The position numbers and the translations under genes were made by a program. Positions 25,301 to 35,200 of a stretch of DNA of 64,000 nt are shown one piece after another. The notes beneath the pieces were generated by a model. The model worked only from the letters and a program-made list of their open reading frames with translations. It had not been told where the DNA came from and did not search any database. This DNA comes from Patella vulgata (taxonomy: Eukaryota; Mollusca; Gastropoda; Patellidae): contig NC_065880.2 of assembly GCF_932274485.2 (NCBI RefSeq), positions 49,090,894 to 49,154,893 of the forward strand. Direction: 5' to 3'. The first letter of the stretch is position 1; the number at the start of each line of letters is the position of its first letter.

Positions 25301-26963
25301 GAATTTCGGAGTACAGCGCATGTGCCCACTGCATAAAAAATATCTCAACCAATCATGGCAGCTGAAACATATTTGTTACTTAAAATACGTCACGATTCTA
25401 CTCACACCACCTCAACTGTCGGGACTGGCAGAACTGTGACAGGACTGAATTCTGTATCACTTGATTGCAATTCTGTCAATTCGGGACGTTCCGGACTGAC
25501 AATCGAGCACCCCCTATAACTCAAAACTTTTATTTCATTTCCTACTTAAAATGGCAACCAAACCTGAATTAGCATACACACACCATCAAACGTCACTTTC
25601 CATGTATATGGAATCTATGCCCATATTTATATCCTAATCGAATAGGTTTATACTAAACAAGTGATTGGCCTGGCTAATGCGACAGGATAGCTTGAGAGAT
25701 TTCATCTGGGTGATGTCATGGCATCCTGTACATCATTAGAAAGATTGCTTCGAAAATGTAGAACTCATTACCATAACAATCTCTTTGGTATTTATTTTAG
25801 TGACACTCTTCAATTTTTGTGATAGAATTATTTATTTCAGGTCAACAACCTATGATGCTTTGTGTTGAGAATATACATTTGAAACTATTTCTATTTGAAC
25901 GAATGTATCAATTTACAGATACATTTATCGAATAAATAAATGTTTATGGGGAAAGATAATAGATGAAATAAACTGAACTCTTGATTTCAACATTTTATAT
26001 TCTTTATAATTGTAACAATGTTTGATACTGTTATATTTTTAGGTGAACCTATTGAACACCCTTTAAGAGGAAGTGTTGTGACACGGGAAGATGATAAAAA
26101 GATAGCCTTTGTTGTACTTGTAAGTTACCATTTCATTGTGTGATATTAGCCAAGGCATAGACTTATGGTCTAATTCTATTCTGTTTGGCATGCTTATGGT
26201 ATGGATTCATAAAATTTCTATTTTAATAAATTAATTGAATAGTGCAACCAACAATGCAGTTGATTTGAGTTAGTCTCTTACTACCATACACAGTCACAAA
26301 TTTTTTTGTCTACATGCGATTGTGATTTTAAGTATTGAGAATTTCCTTGAATTTGTGACATGGCTCCAAGGACTTCGTCATTAAATGTGATATTGTATTG
26401 TGTTGTACTATTGTTCTATTAGTTGTTTGTGTGGTTGTTAAACATACATTATGCAAGAGCTAAATCTGTCCATTGCAGGTCTTTCTTTAGGCCTGAAATG
26501 TTATCTAAATTATTAATTAGACATTAATTAACATATTCAGACCATAATCAATTCTAGATGGCATCGCTAGCCTGGGATCTTTAGTGGATTATGAGGCGAT
26601 TTACTGCATAACTTTCCTTCACGATTTAACGATTAAATGGTTAATCGAGACTATGCTGTTTATCATACTGACTTTAGTAATGATGATCGAGGCTAGGCAG
26701 AAATTTCAACCGCTTAGTTCTCGGTTCATAGTGGATCAACTTGAATGAAATTTTCAGCAAATTGCCTTTACATTATCTAGTTTTAATATAAATTTTCAAT
26801 TCTCTTTCAGGGTGAAGGTCAAACATTTGAGTTTCCTGGTATATTTGATAAACCATCAGACACAGGAAAACAGATGGAAGATTATAAAGTAGAAAATAGA
26901 AGAATTGAACGTGCAAATCAAAAACTTTGGGATAAACTCAGTTTACCACCTTGGTTTAGATGA
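16349..26963 (+). CDS. MRPL23: Mitochondrial ribosomal protein L23 (uL23m), 166 aa
   Basis: Exons: 16349-16386, 18358-18507, 23899-23981, 26043-26119, 26811-26963; total 501 nt, all junction phases agree. The product begins MSHFTKNLIGKYIPLWKRK and ends KLSLPPWFR. Family signatures match human MRPL23: GDPQLRVFLPLFWMKLLKP (PQLRVF in human), MSTMDVKNYLEKIYKVPV (MTRVDLRNYLEGIYNVPV) and GEGQTFEFPGIF (AHGQTFTFPDLF), with a terminal PPWF as in human PSWF. Human is 153 aa, so length is normal. The protein sits by the exit tunnel of the mitochondrial large subunit; the basic, acid-poor start fits a matrix import signal. The ATG is preceded by an in-frame TGA nine bases upstream; the donor ATAT|GTAAGT is preferred over an earlier GTAAAT because only it keeps the frame. 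A short out-of-frame upstream ORF starts at 16339. Confidence 0.95.
16576..16901 (-). mobile_element. tRNA-derived SINE, family 1
   Basis: Plus-strand tail aaatgaaatgaaatgg followed by the family-1 body ('gggatctttcatgtgcacgccaatg', 'ccaggccctcctgcctgcacc') and the complement of the tRNA-like head near 16860-16900. It is in MRPL23 intron 1. A second family-1 fragment lies at about 17005-17050 ('catggcatatgcccatcttcat'). Confidence 0.75.
17812..18126 (+). mobile_element. tRNA-derived SINE, family 1, plus orientation
   Basis: tRNA-like head at the left (ggtggctcaccgagtgag, then ggtgtttgatctt), family-1 body in the middle and the complement of the tail (aaaccccattgtatttcat) at the right. It lies in MRPL23 intron 1. 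Confidence 0.75.
20699..22128 (-). mobile_element. Hairpin-ended repeat element, copy A
   Basis: The low-coordinate end is a 28-nt near-perfect hairpin (20699-20726; arms ATACGCCCACAT and ATGTGGACGTAT). The other end carries a single inverted copy (gaaaatgtgggcgtat at 22091-22106) followed by a conserved segment cctgcctggcagccgctgg. The interior holds a tandem array of a 334-bp unit with starts near 20906, 21241, 21575 and 21909; each unit contains two gtggaccctatagaggtca half-units. In family orientation (hairpin last) it is on the minus strand. No protein is encoded. It lies in MRPL23 intron 2. Confidence 0.8.
22286..22556 (+). mobile_element. tRNA-derived SINE, family 1, plus orientation
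   Basis: Begins with a tRNA-like head (ggtgctggctcactaacc, ggtttggatccc) and continues with the family-1 body through 'tgtgcggtgtatgaccatcttcattagtcc' to 'tttaaacctcaattta'. It lies in MRPL23 intron 2. The (aaatg)n tail is not evident. Confidence 0.7.
24292..24458 (-). mobile_element. tRNA-derived SINE, family 2, 5'-truncated
   Basis: Starts on the plus strand with a (GA)n tail and 'aaatggggtttaagtccacttgacac', then 'aggggtcttcagcagtgggaggaaacc' and 'aaccaacaaggttgg', matching the body of the copy at 46336-46601. No tRNA head remains. It lies in MRPL23 intron 3. Confidence 0.75.
25005..25205 (-). mobile_element. Hairpin-ended repeat element, copy F (truncated)
   Basis: Contains the degenerate hairpin end (cccacattttcatgaggacgta), the 'gtccgtccacaattgtttgtg' segment and one half-unit ('ggtcacaatttttatccgatttc..gaaacttgaaatat', 'ttatggcccctga'). 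It breaks off just before the 287-bp MITE at 25228. It lies in MRPL23 intron 3. Confidence 0.65.
25228..25514 (-). mobile_element. 287-bp MITE with GGGG..CTCGATTG ends
   Basis: Ends are GGGGATACTCGATTG and the complement of GGGGGTGCTCGATTG. An inverted copy of exactly the same length lies at 39415-39701, about 90% alike by eye. Both are preceded by ACAAT on the plus strand, but no target duplication is obvious. No transposase is present, so the superfamily is not assigned. Confidence 0.75.
26446..26775. repeat. Dispersed repeat, family D, copy 1
   Basis: About 320 bp shared with 49795-50125, including 'aggcctgaaatgttatctaaattattaattagacatta', 'atcgctagcctg', 'tactgactttagtaatgatgatcgaggctaggc' and 'aattttcagcaaat'. 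It has no coding potential or clear termini. It ends within 40 bp of the acceptor of MRPL23 exon 5. Confidence 0.7.
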
Positions 26964-27257
26964 GAACTGATCAGTGAATAACGCATATTGAATTATGAAC
27001 ATATGTGTAGTAGTTTCATCAGGCTACCATTATTAGAGAACATAATTTCATATCTAACAGACATAACGTGGAGAACATAATTTCATATCTAACAGACATA
27101 ATGTGGAAGATGTTTATACTGTTAATATTATCAGTAACAATAGAGTTTTGGGATTTTTATATCTGGTTTGAAGATGAATACCATTACATAAACTATCTGT
27201 ACTAGTTTGTTGATATTCTGATTCTCATGTGTGATTAGCTGGAAAAAGAGTGAACGC

Positions 27258-27263
27258 AATAAA
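27258..27263 (+). terminator. Candidate MRPL23 poly(A) signal
   Basis: AATAAA about 295 nt downstream of the MRPL23 stop. The intervening 3' UTR contains a direct repeat of about 38 bp (units from about 27033 and 27070: agagaacataatttcatatc). The next repeat element begins at 27302, so this is the last sensible site before it. Confidence 0.5.
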
Positions 27264-27301
27264 ATGTTGTGATGCATATTAGTTAAATTTAAAACATTTT
27301 T

Positions 27302-28350
27302 ATACGCCCACATTTTCATGTGGACGTATTATGCAGATGCCCCAGTCCGTCAATATGACTCTACAGGTCACAATTTTTATCAGATTTTGACGAAACTTAA
27401 AACATAGGTCTATCTCCAATAGATCTCGGTTCCTATAGTTATTGGCATGTATCGGACCATAACTTCATGGATTATGGTCCCTGATTGTACGGAAAGTCAT
27501 GTTTTTATCTTGTGGACATTCTAAAGGTCACAATTTTCATCCGATTTTGATGAAACTTGAAAAGCATGTTTATAACCCAAAGATCTTGGTTCCTTTAGAC
27601 ATTCGCGCATATCGGATCATAACTTCCTGAATTATGGCCCCTGATTGTACAAAAAATCGTGTTTTTAGCTTGTGGTCCCTCTAGAGGTCACGATTTCTAT
27701 CCGATTTTAAAAAAACGTGTGAATATATCACTGTTACATCCTAATGATGGTTGAGTTTGAATTGTGAAAATCGGACCAAAACTGCTTTAAATTTATCACT
27801 GTTAACGACACGTTACACCCTAATGACACGGTTGAGTTCAATTTTTGTTACAATTGGACCTAAACTGCCTAACAAAATGGCAGCTCCTTGTACGCAATAG
27901 TGTAAAAGTATGTCATACCAAGGTCGTGGACCCTCTAGAAGTCACAATTGTTATCATATTTTGATGAAAGTTAAAATATATTTTTATATGTCCCAAAGAT
28001 CTTGGTTCCTTTTGCTGTTTGCGCATATCAGACCGTTACTTCCTGAATTATGGCCCCTAATTGTACGAAAAGTCGTATTTTTTTGTAGCTTGTGGATTCT
28101 TTAGAAGTCACAATTTTTTTATCTGATTTTAAAAACTGTTTAAATATATCACCATTCCCCAATAATGAAGGTTGAATTCGAATTTCGGGAAAATCGAAAT
28201 GAAACTGCCTGACAAAATGGCCGCTCTTTGTTCGCAAATTGTGTAAAAGTATATGGCCTTTGATTGTACAAAAATCGATTTTGTTTTTAGCTTGTTCTCT
28301 ATCCATCTCTTGCAAAATGTGGGTGTATATTTCTTGGCAACCGCTGAGTT
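27302..28350 (-). mobile_element. Hairpin-ended repeat element, copy B
   Basis: The hairpin at 27302-27329 is the same as in copy A. The interior holds diverged half-units ('gtggaccctctag', 'ttatggcccctgattgtac', 'atcggac..aaaactgc', 'aaaatggc'). The far end is 'tgcaaaatgtgggtgtat' followed by 'ttcttggcaaccgctgag'. It lies directly 3' of MRPL23. Confidence 0.75.
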
Positions 28351-28440
28351 TTTCCCTCCAGAATTGAACCATGTAGCATTCAGTGAAATTATTGCAATGG
28401 TAGTTCTAAAAAAAAGAAAGCCCTAATAGGTCATATTCAT

Positions 28441-29369
28441 TGTTGGCATTATTATGCTTAAAGATACATTCCCGCGTACAAACTTTGTGATTTGATGATA
28501 TATTTGGACTAAAAACATATTCAAAGTAACCAATCTATCAAAAATTTGCCTTAATTCCCTCTCAAATCTTTGTATTCCCCGGGGATACCTATACATAAGC
28601 TGTTGTTAGACGCAATGTCTGTCAACTTCATTGTGCGAGGGTCCATTTTTCAGAATGTATTATTCATTACTTACTGTCCATTTATCATACATACTTAGGC
28701 CTAAGTAAATTCTTAATTAATTCTGTCAACTTCCTTTTCCGCTGTTTAATTGCAGAGTCTTTTGTACGTCGACACCCCTCAATGTTCCCAAAACCGCCTA
28801 ACCATTTGATCAAGAAATAACAACCGCTCCCTCACTTAAGCTGACACACAATAAGCTGGCAAATAACAGTCGGGATGCCAGTTAGTGATACCCTAACAAT
28901 TCAATAGGCTTCTTCGTTTCACTAATTTAAATAATGCATATAAATTTCAGAAAGAAAGGATGATAACTTTTGGTGTTAGAGCGTTCACAAGGTTAAACAA
29001 AGTGAAACAAGGGCCATAACTCTAGAAGTAATAAACAGAAATTGCTTGAATTCAATAGGATTCTTTGTTTCCCTAATTTAAAAATTGCATATAAATTTCA
29101 CAAAGATCAGATGTTAACTTTTGACATTAGAGCGTTCACAAGGTTCAACAAAGTGAAACAAGGGCCATAACTCTGGACGTAATAAACGGAAATTATTGAA
29201 ATTAAATAGGATTCTTCATCTCACTAATGCAAACAACATATATCAATTTTAAAACAACTGGATGATAACTTTTGGCATTAGAGCATTCACAAGAAATTGT
29301 GGACGATGGACGGACCAGCGGACAGACGGCGGCGACTGCAATATACGTCCACATTTCTATGTGGGCGTA
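28441..29369 (+). mobile_element. Element with the same hairpin end but a different body
   Basis: Ends at 29341-29369 in 'atacgtccacatttctatgtgggcgtat', the hairpin of the copy A/B family. The body instead has three imperfect modules of about 130-150 bp ('gcgttcacaaggtt.aacaaagtgaaacaagggccataactct'). A purine/pyrimidine-biased 'gacggaccagcggacagacgg' run precedes the hairpin. The left limit is approximate. Confidence 0.6.
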
Positions 29370-29554
29370 TAAAAATATTTTACTTATATGTTTTAACTGA
29401 GGGGGCTTGAATAAAATGATGTTAATACATTATATGATTTATTTATTAAACAATCCATCAATAAATAGTAAATAAATGGTTATAATATATTTTACATATA
29501 GCTGATAAAGATACATAAAAAGATAGTCAACAAAACATACACCCACAGTACATA

Positions 29555-30090
29555 ATTCATCTGAGCAGTCCACAAAGGTTGTCGCATTGTAAATCTATGT
29601 AAATAAAAGCAAAATCATAAAACTGTGTATCATTGGCACATTCACAAGATTATCAGAAATTGTTGCAAAGGTTATCCATGACAATAATTGAAACAAAGAT
29701 CAGATGATGAAGTGTTCACAAGATTCCACAAAGTGAATCAAGGGCTATAAATCTAGCTAACTTGAATAATGCTCATGAATTTCATACAGATCAGAAAAAA
29801 CATTTCGCATTCGAGCATTCACAAGATTCTACAAAGTGAAGAAAGGGCTTTAACTCTAGAAGTAATTCACAGATATTTTGGAATAGCAACAGTCTTCTAT
29901 GTTTCATTAATCTCAATAATGCTCATAAATTTCATACTATACAGATCGGACGATAACGTATTCACAAAATTCTACAACATGAAACAAGGGCCATAACTTT
30001 AGAAATAATTAGCAGAAATTGTATATGACAGACAGACAAACAGACAGGGTGCAACAGCAATATTCAACACAGTTTCAATGTGGCTGTATA
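29555..30090. repeat. Family E repeat modules
   Basis: Further copies of the body of 28441-29369: 'gagcagtccacaaaggttgtcgca', 'attcacaagattctacaaagtgaa', 'gggc.ttaactctag', ending with 'gacagacagacaaacagacagggtgcaacagcaatat' and a worn 'caatgtggctgtataac' that recalls the hairpin end. Similar pieces lie at about 37040-37290 and 47340-47450. Confidence 0.55.
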
Positions 30091-32220
30091 ACAAAATGAA
30101 TTATTTAAAACAAACGTTATCATGTCACACAAAGTCTGCTTTAACATTATACAAATAAAACTTGATAATCACAGAATTGAATTGTTTAGAAAGAGTCTTA
30201 CTTATAGTATTGCTGTAGTTAAACACATGCTTTTCTTCACGTGAATTATTTAGCACAATAATATGTCCTCAATTTACATACTTGTTTACAAATAGTCCTT
30301 TTAATTTTTTTTTTTTTTTTACATTATACATAACCTATGAATAATTTACTGAATGAGATAAAATTGTTACACTAAAGTACATAATGACTTTATTTGATAA
30401 AGAAAAAAAATTGATCGGGTGGGTTGTTGCAAAGATTCTGTACTATGTTAATCGTCCTCTAATAAAACCACAAGCTATACAAAGTTAATGTATCTGTTAT
30501 AATAATAGTGGAAAGGACATATCATTATCAGTTAGGGATAGCTTGAAAAAACATTTTTTTAATTAAAGGCACTAAACTTCTTTGATTTAGTCAAAACAAT
30601 GTATTTAAAGTGGTGTGTTTTTTCAAACAGTGGTGGGACAAACTTTACATTTAAGTGGAAGTAGGTTTGTTTTCTAATTTTAGTTTCACTTTCGACTTAT
30701 TTTGTCACCATAAAAATACACAATCAATTATATCTGTACACTAGCTTTATCTATGGTTATAAAATTTTGAAAGAAAGCAGATTGTCATTCCACAAAAAAA
30801 AAATTATCACATAAAATCTAATCAAATCGACAATCATATGTTTGACCCATAACACAATGTCTCAACCATTATAAGGACATCAACCTCTAGTGTTTAAATT
30901 TTTCCTTCTTCAGGTCACCTATGAGTGTGATGAGAGTATTTCTTCTAAAACAATCATACCTACATAAATACATATCATTACAGTAATATTTATCTTACAA
31001 CTAAACATACTCATTACCAATACCTACATCACACACTGCTACAAAATAACATCAAAACATATATATATATATATATATATATATCTTAACAAATAACTAT
31101 AACATAAAATATAATAACTACATTACATGTAGATCATCTTGTCTTAGTCTCGTGTACAATGCCCCTTTAAATTGCATTATTTGAGATTATATGTTTAATA
31201 CTTGTCGATTAATATTATTTACCATATTATTTTTCCACGATATAAATCAAAATATTTTGGAATATTCTCCAGAATAAATTCTATGTAAAATAGAGCGTTT
31301 CTTAATATTTTTAGAATAATTTTCATTTATACTGAATGTCAAATATAACATTTGTTAAGAAAAGTATTCAAAACTGTATGGAGTTTTAAATTAGAAATGT
31401 AACTAGTGCATATTGGTGCTGCAACATAATTTTGGAGTGAAATAACTATTTATCAGGAGTCACCTGTTTATCCCCTCTGTCCATGATCTAAAGTTTAGTT
31501 ATAATTGACAACATTAATAAGATTAGTGTCTGGGTTATTCTAGTCACAATCTGTTTTATTAAAAAAGAAAGTGAAAAAATTCATTTACAGATGTAAAGAT
31601 ACCTGGATGAACTGAATTAAATTGCATAGTAAAGTCAATTATATTTATAATAAGACTGTATTTTTATCTATATGTTCTACTCTGGGGGGTAGAAACACAT
31701 TGACTTCTGTGTGGTGCATGATTGAGGTTATGTCAAATAGTTAATAAATCCATGGATTAGTCCATGTTCAAATGTATAAGTGACACTTTTATTATGCCCC
31801 TATGTCAACGAGAAGCTATAGGGTTCCAAGAATGAGTTGGACTACACATTAAATACATGTATGTTAATTGGTAATCTCGTATTCATACAACAATAATTCC
31901 ATGTATAAATTTTGTTCATTTTAAAGGAGATCTGTGGAATAAGTTGACTTGTATTTTAATATTAGACATAATTTCAAATTGAAGACTGCAATAACAATCT
32001 CTTTTATTAAAAAGAAAGTTAATTTAAAATGAATTGATATCTCAAAGTGTCAGTGTAAATATAATTTTTTGCAAAATAAATTTTAATAAATGGATATTTC
32101 CATGAAATAATCAAAGCTCATTAACAACATGATATTAATATAAATGCTGTAGATTTTCATATCAATATTTGGCATAAAATTCCGATTTCTTTAGTAAAAT
32201 AGAGAAAATAGTGACATATT
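30091..32220. other. AT-rich intergenic DNA and DCAF6 3' flank
   Basis: No gene found. It includes a (TA)n microsatellite at about 31058-31084 and several poly-T/poly-A runs. The part nearest 32220 should be the 3' UTR of DCAF6 (minus strand); several minus-strand AATAAA matches occur, so the cleavage site cannot be chosen. Confidence 0.6.
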
Positions 32221-35200
32221 CTAATCACTATCACTAGATATCTCACGATTAGCTTCTGGACGTGCACTCACATTTCTTCCTGAAAAATACAAGATAAGTT
32301 GATTATCATAACTTCATCTACAGGAATGTATTTACGTTTAGATGGTTCCCAGGAGATTGGAGGAAAAACCACCATTTTTGGAAAAAAATTCTAAAGAAGA
32401 TTTCTTTAGCTAAAAATTTGTTAAATTGTTTTAATAAGTGGCATTATGTTCAAATTATGATTTTCAGAAGAGTATTACCTGCACGTATTTGATTTAGAGA
32501 AGCTAGAACACGTAACATAAAGGCGGCAGGAACTGTAATAGTATCTCTCGTTTCCTCTAACATAATCTCATTTCTTCTTATTACCTGTAAACACAACAAA
32601 ATCATTAAACAATCAAATTTTACTTAAGCGAATAGTCTAACACCCATTAAAAAACCCAAAGTGCGAATACATTGCTGTTATGAAAAAGGCAATAATTAAA
32701 TGACTGATGCACAATTGAATTTTATATGTTCATCTATAGGTAGGTGGGTAAACCTAAAAGTTTGCTTTGAAAAAATCTCCCAACAGTGATTGCAAGGAGT
32801 ATGATAGATAAATGTGATCAGAGCAATGACAATATATCGGTATAATTACATTTACATGTGGACATATAACAAGTAATAAAATTATTTTGACTTACTTCTT
32901 GGGCCTTTTCACAATCAAATATTGGTTGATCTTCTAAAGGCGCCCACAATTTGATATCATAATCAATACCACTAGAAGCTAATATAGGGTCAAAAGGATG
33001 AGGTTGTAAACAATTTACAACATGTCTATCTGCTTCTAATAACATAACAACTTCACCAGTCTGACGATCCCATATAAATATATGTCCACAATCAGACCCA
33101 CTCATAACAAAATTATCCCCCCAAAAGTTTGCTTCTTTTATCTGGAAGTAAAGAAGCAAGAAGGTCAGATTTGATAGCAAAAAGTACTTAAGTTAGCAAT
33201 AAAAAAATCCAACATTTTACTGCATCCACAATTATTTTTGAGTAGAAGTTACAAATTAGATGAGGAACCATTTTAAATTCCCTAAAACACACATCATGTG
33301 TCAGAAAAAGATCTTTTATTTATTGATACCAAACAGTACAAAGTTCCATGAGATTCCCTGAAAATAATGAAAAATGTAAGAGGCATGAAAATAATTGCCA
33401 CTTAAGATAAATGACAAGAGTACACATACCATTGTTCTAGCATTTCTATGACCTTTATATTTCCTTTTAGTTTTAGGCTGATAGACATCTTTCATTTCTT
33501 GTTGTTCTCTAACTTCCTGTCGTTTACGATAGGCTGTCTGTAGTTTAAATGCTGCTATATGACGTTCTTCATCACTTTCATCTCTTTTAATACATAAACA
33601 TATACATAAACATGGGCTAATGAAAATGGCTTCTACAAGCAAATAGTGATCATATACTACCAAATACATGAATACACATTAACAGGAAGGCTGTGATGCT
33701 ATTCTATAATATTCTTGATCCAAAGACTTTATTAGTGTCCTTAGTCAAAGCCACATGAAGAGTAGCTATTACAGCACGAGCACATAGTTTTGTTGACTGA
33801 CAGTTAGCCCAATAACTTAAAGACATTTTAAACAGAATTATTTATAACATTTACAAAAATTTTACTCTTAATGGAAATCCTGCAAATAAGTTTATTTGCA
33901 TTATCAATCAATCAGCTGATTCAGCAAACAGGTGAATAGTGTTTATTATTTTCAAACAGGTATGGATGCAATTGTGTCACCTCTACTGATACACGTAAAA
34001 ATACCTGAAGAATCTGCACCTTGGAATAGGTCTTGGAAGAATATCTTCATCACTACTCTCCTCTTCTTCACGCTGTCCTGTTGGTGGCCCACTAATACCT
34101 ATACGCCTGTGTCTTATACCACTACTAGATATACTTCTTCTCTCTACAATAACAACAAAATTCAAATTATTTACATCCAAATAAAACCCATGTAGACTAC
34201 TCACTCCAGATCTGGAACCATACTGCTAAATTCTCAGCGGTGTAACCAGATCGAACTGTCCAGACTGGCCCACCAGTCCGGTCTGTTTTTGATTATGGTA
34301 GTACAAGTAGAAACCAAAGGGTCCACAACCTTGGTATTACATATTTTTACACAATTTGTGTACAATGAGCAGCCATTTTGTTGGGTAGTTTCTTTCGATT
34401 TTCCTCAAATTTAAACTCAACTTTTATTAGGGTTCATCGGTGATATATCTAAACAGTTTTTAAAATCGGATAAAAATTGTGACCTCTAGAGGATCCACAA
34501 GCTAAAAATGTGATTTTTCGTACAACCAGGGGTCATAATCCAGGAAGATATTGTCTGGTATGTGCAAATATCCAAAGGAACTCAGATCTGTGGAGAAGAA
34601 CATATATTTTAAGTTTCATCAAAATTGGACAAAAATCGTGACCTCTAGCGGGTCAATAACATCTGAGGCTCTGCTTACTGAAGAATTTATACTAATCTTA
34701 AAAACATCAAAGGCTATGTGGACATTTAAATCTAGGGTTAAGAAATTATTCATCGTCTGAAACGAAAGTATTTAAGTAACGCTTAAGAAAAACTGATCAA
34801 TTCCTATCTTTTGAAATAACCAGTGGCTACCAGGCAGGATACGCCCACATTTTGCAAGAGATGGATAGAGAACAAACTAAAAACTAACGGGATTTTTTTG
34901 TAAAATCAGGGGCAATAATCCAGAAAGTTATGGTCTGAAATGCGCAAATATCAAAAGGGACGGAGATCTTTGGGATACAAAGATATGTTTTAAGTTTCAT
35001 CAAAATTGGATAAAAATTGTGACCTCTAGAGGGTCCACAACCTTCGTATTGCATACTTTTACACAATTTGTGTACAAAGAGCAGACATTTTGTCAGGCAG
35101 TTTCATTTCGATTTTCCCTAAATTCAAATTCAACATTCATTATGGTGGAATGGTGATATATTTAAACGATTTTTAAAATCCGAACTCAATCAAAATTACG

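Noticed and set aside
31058-31084. (TA)n tract as a regulatory or origin-like site
   Set aside because: An ordinary dinucleotide microsatellite in AT-rich intergenic DNA.
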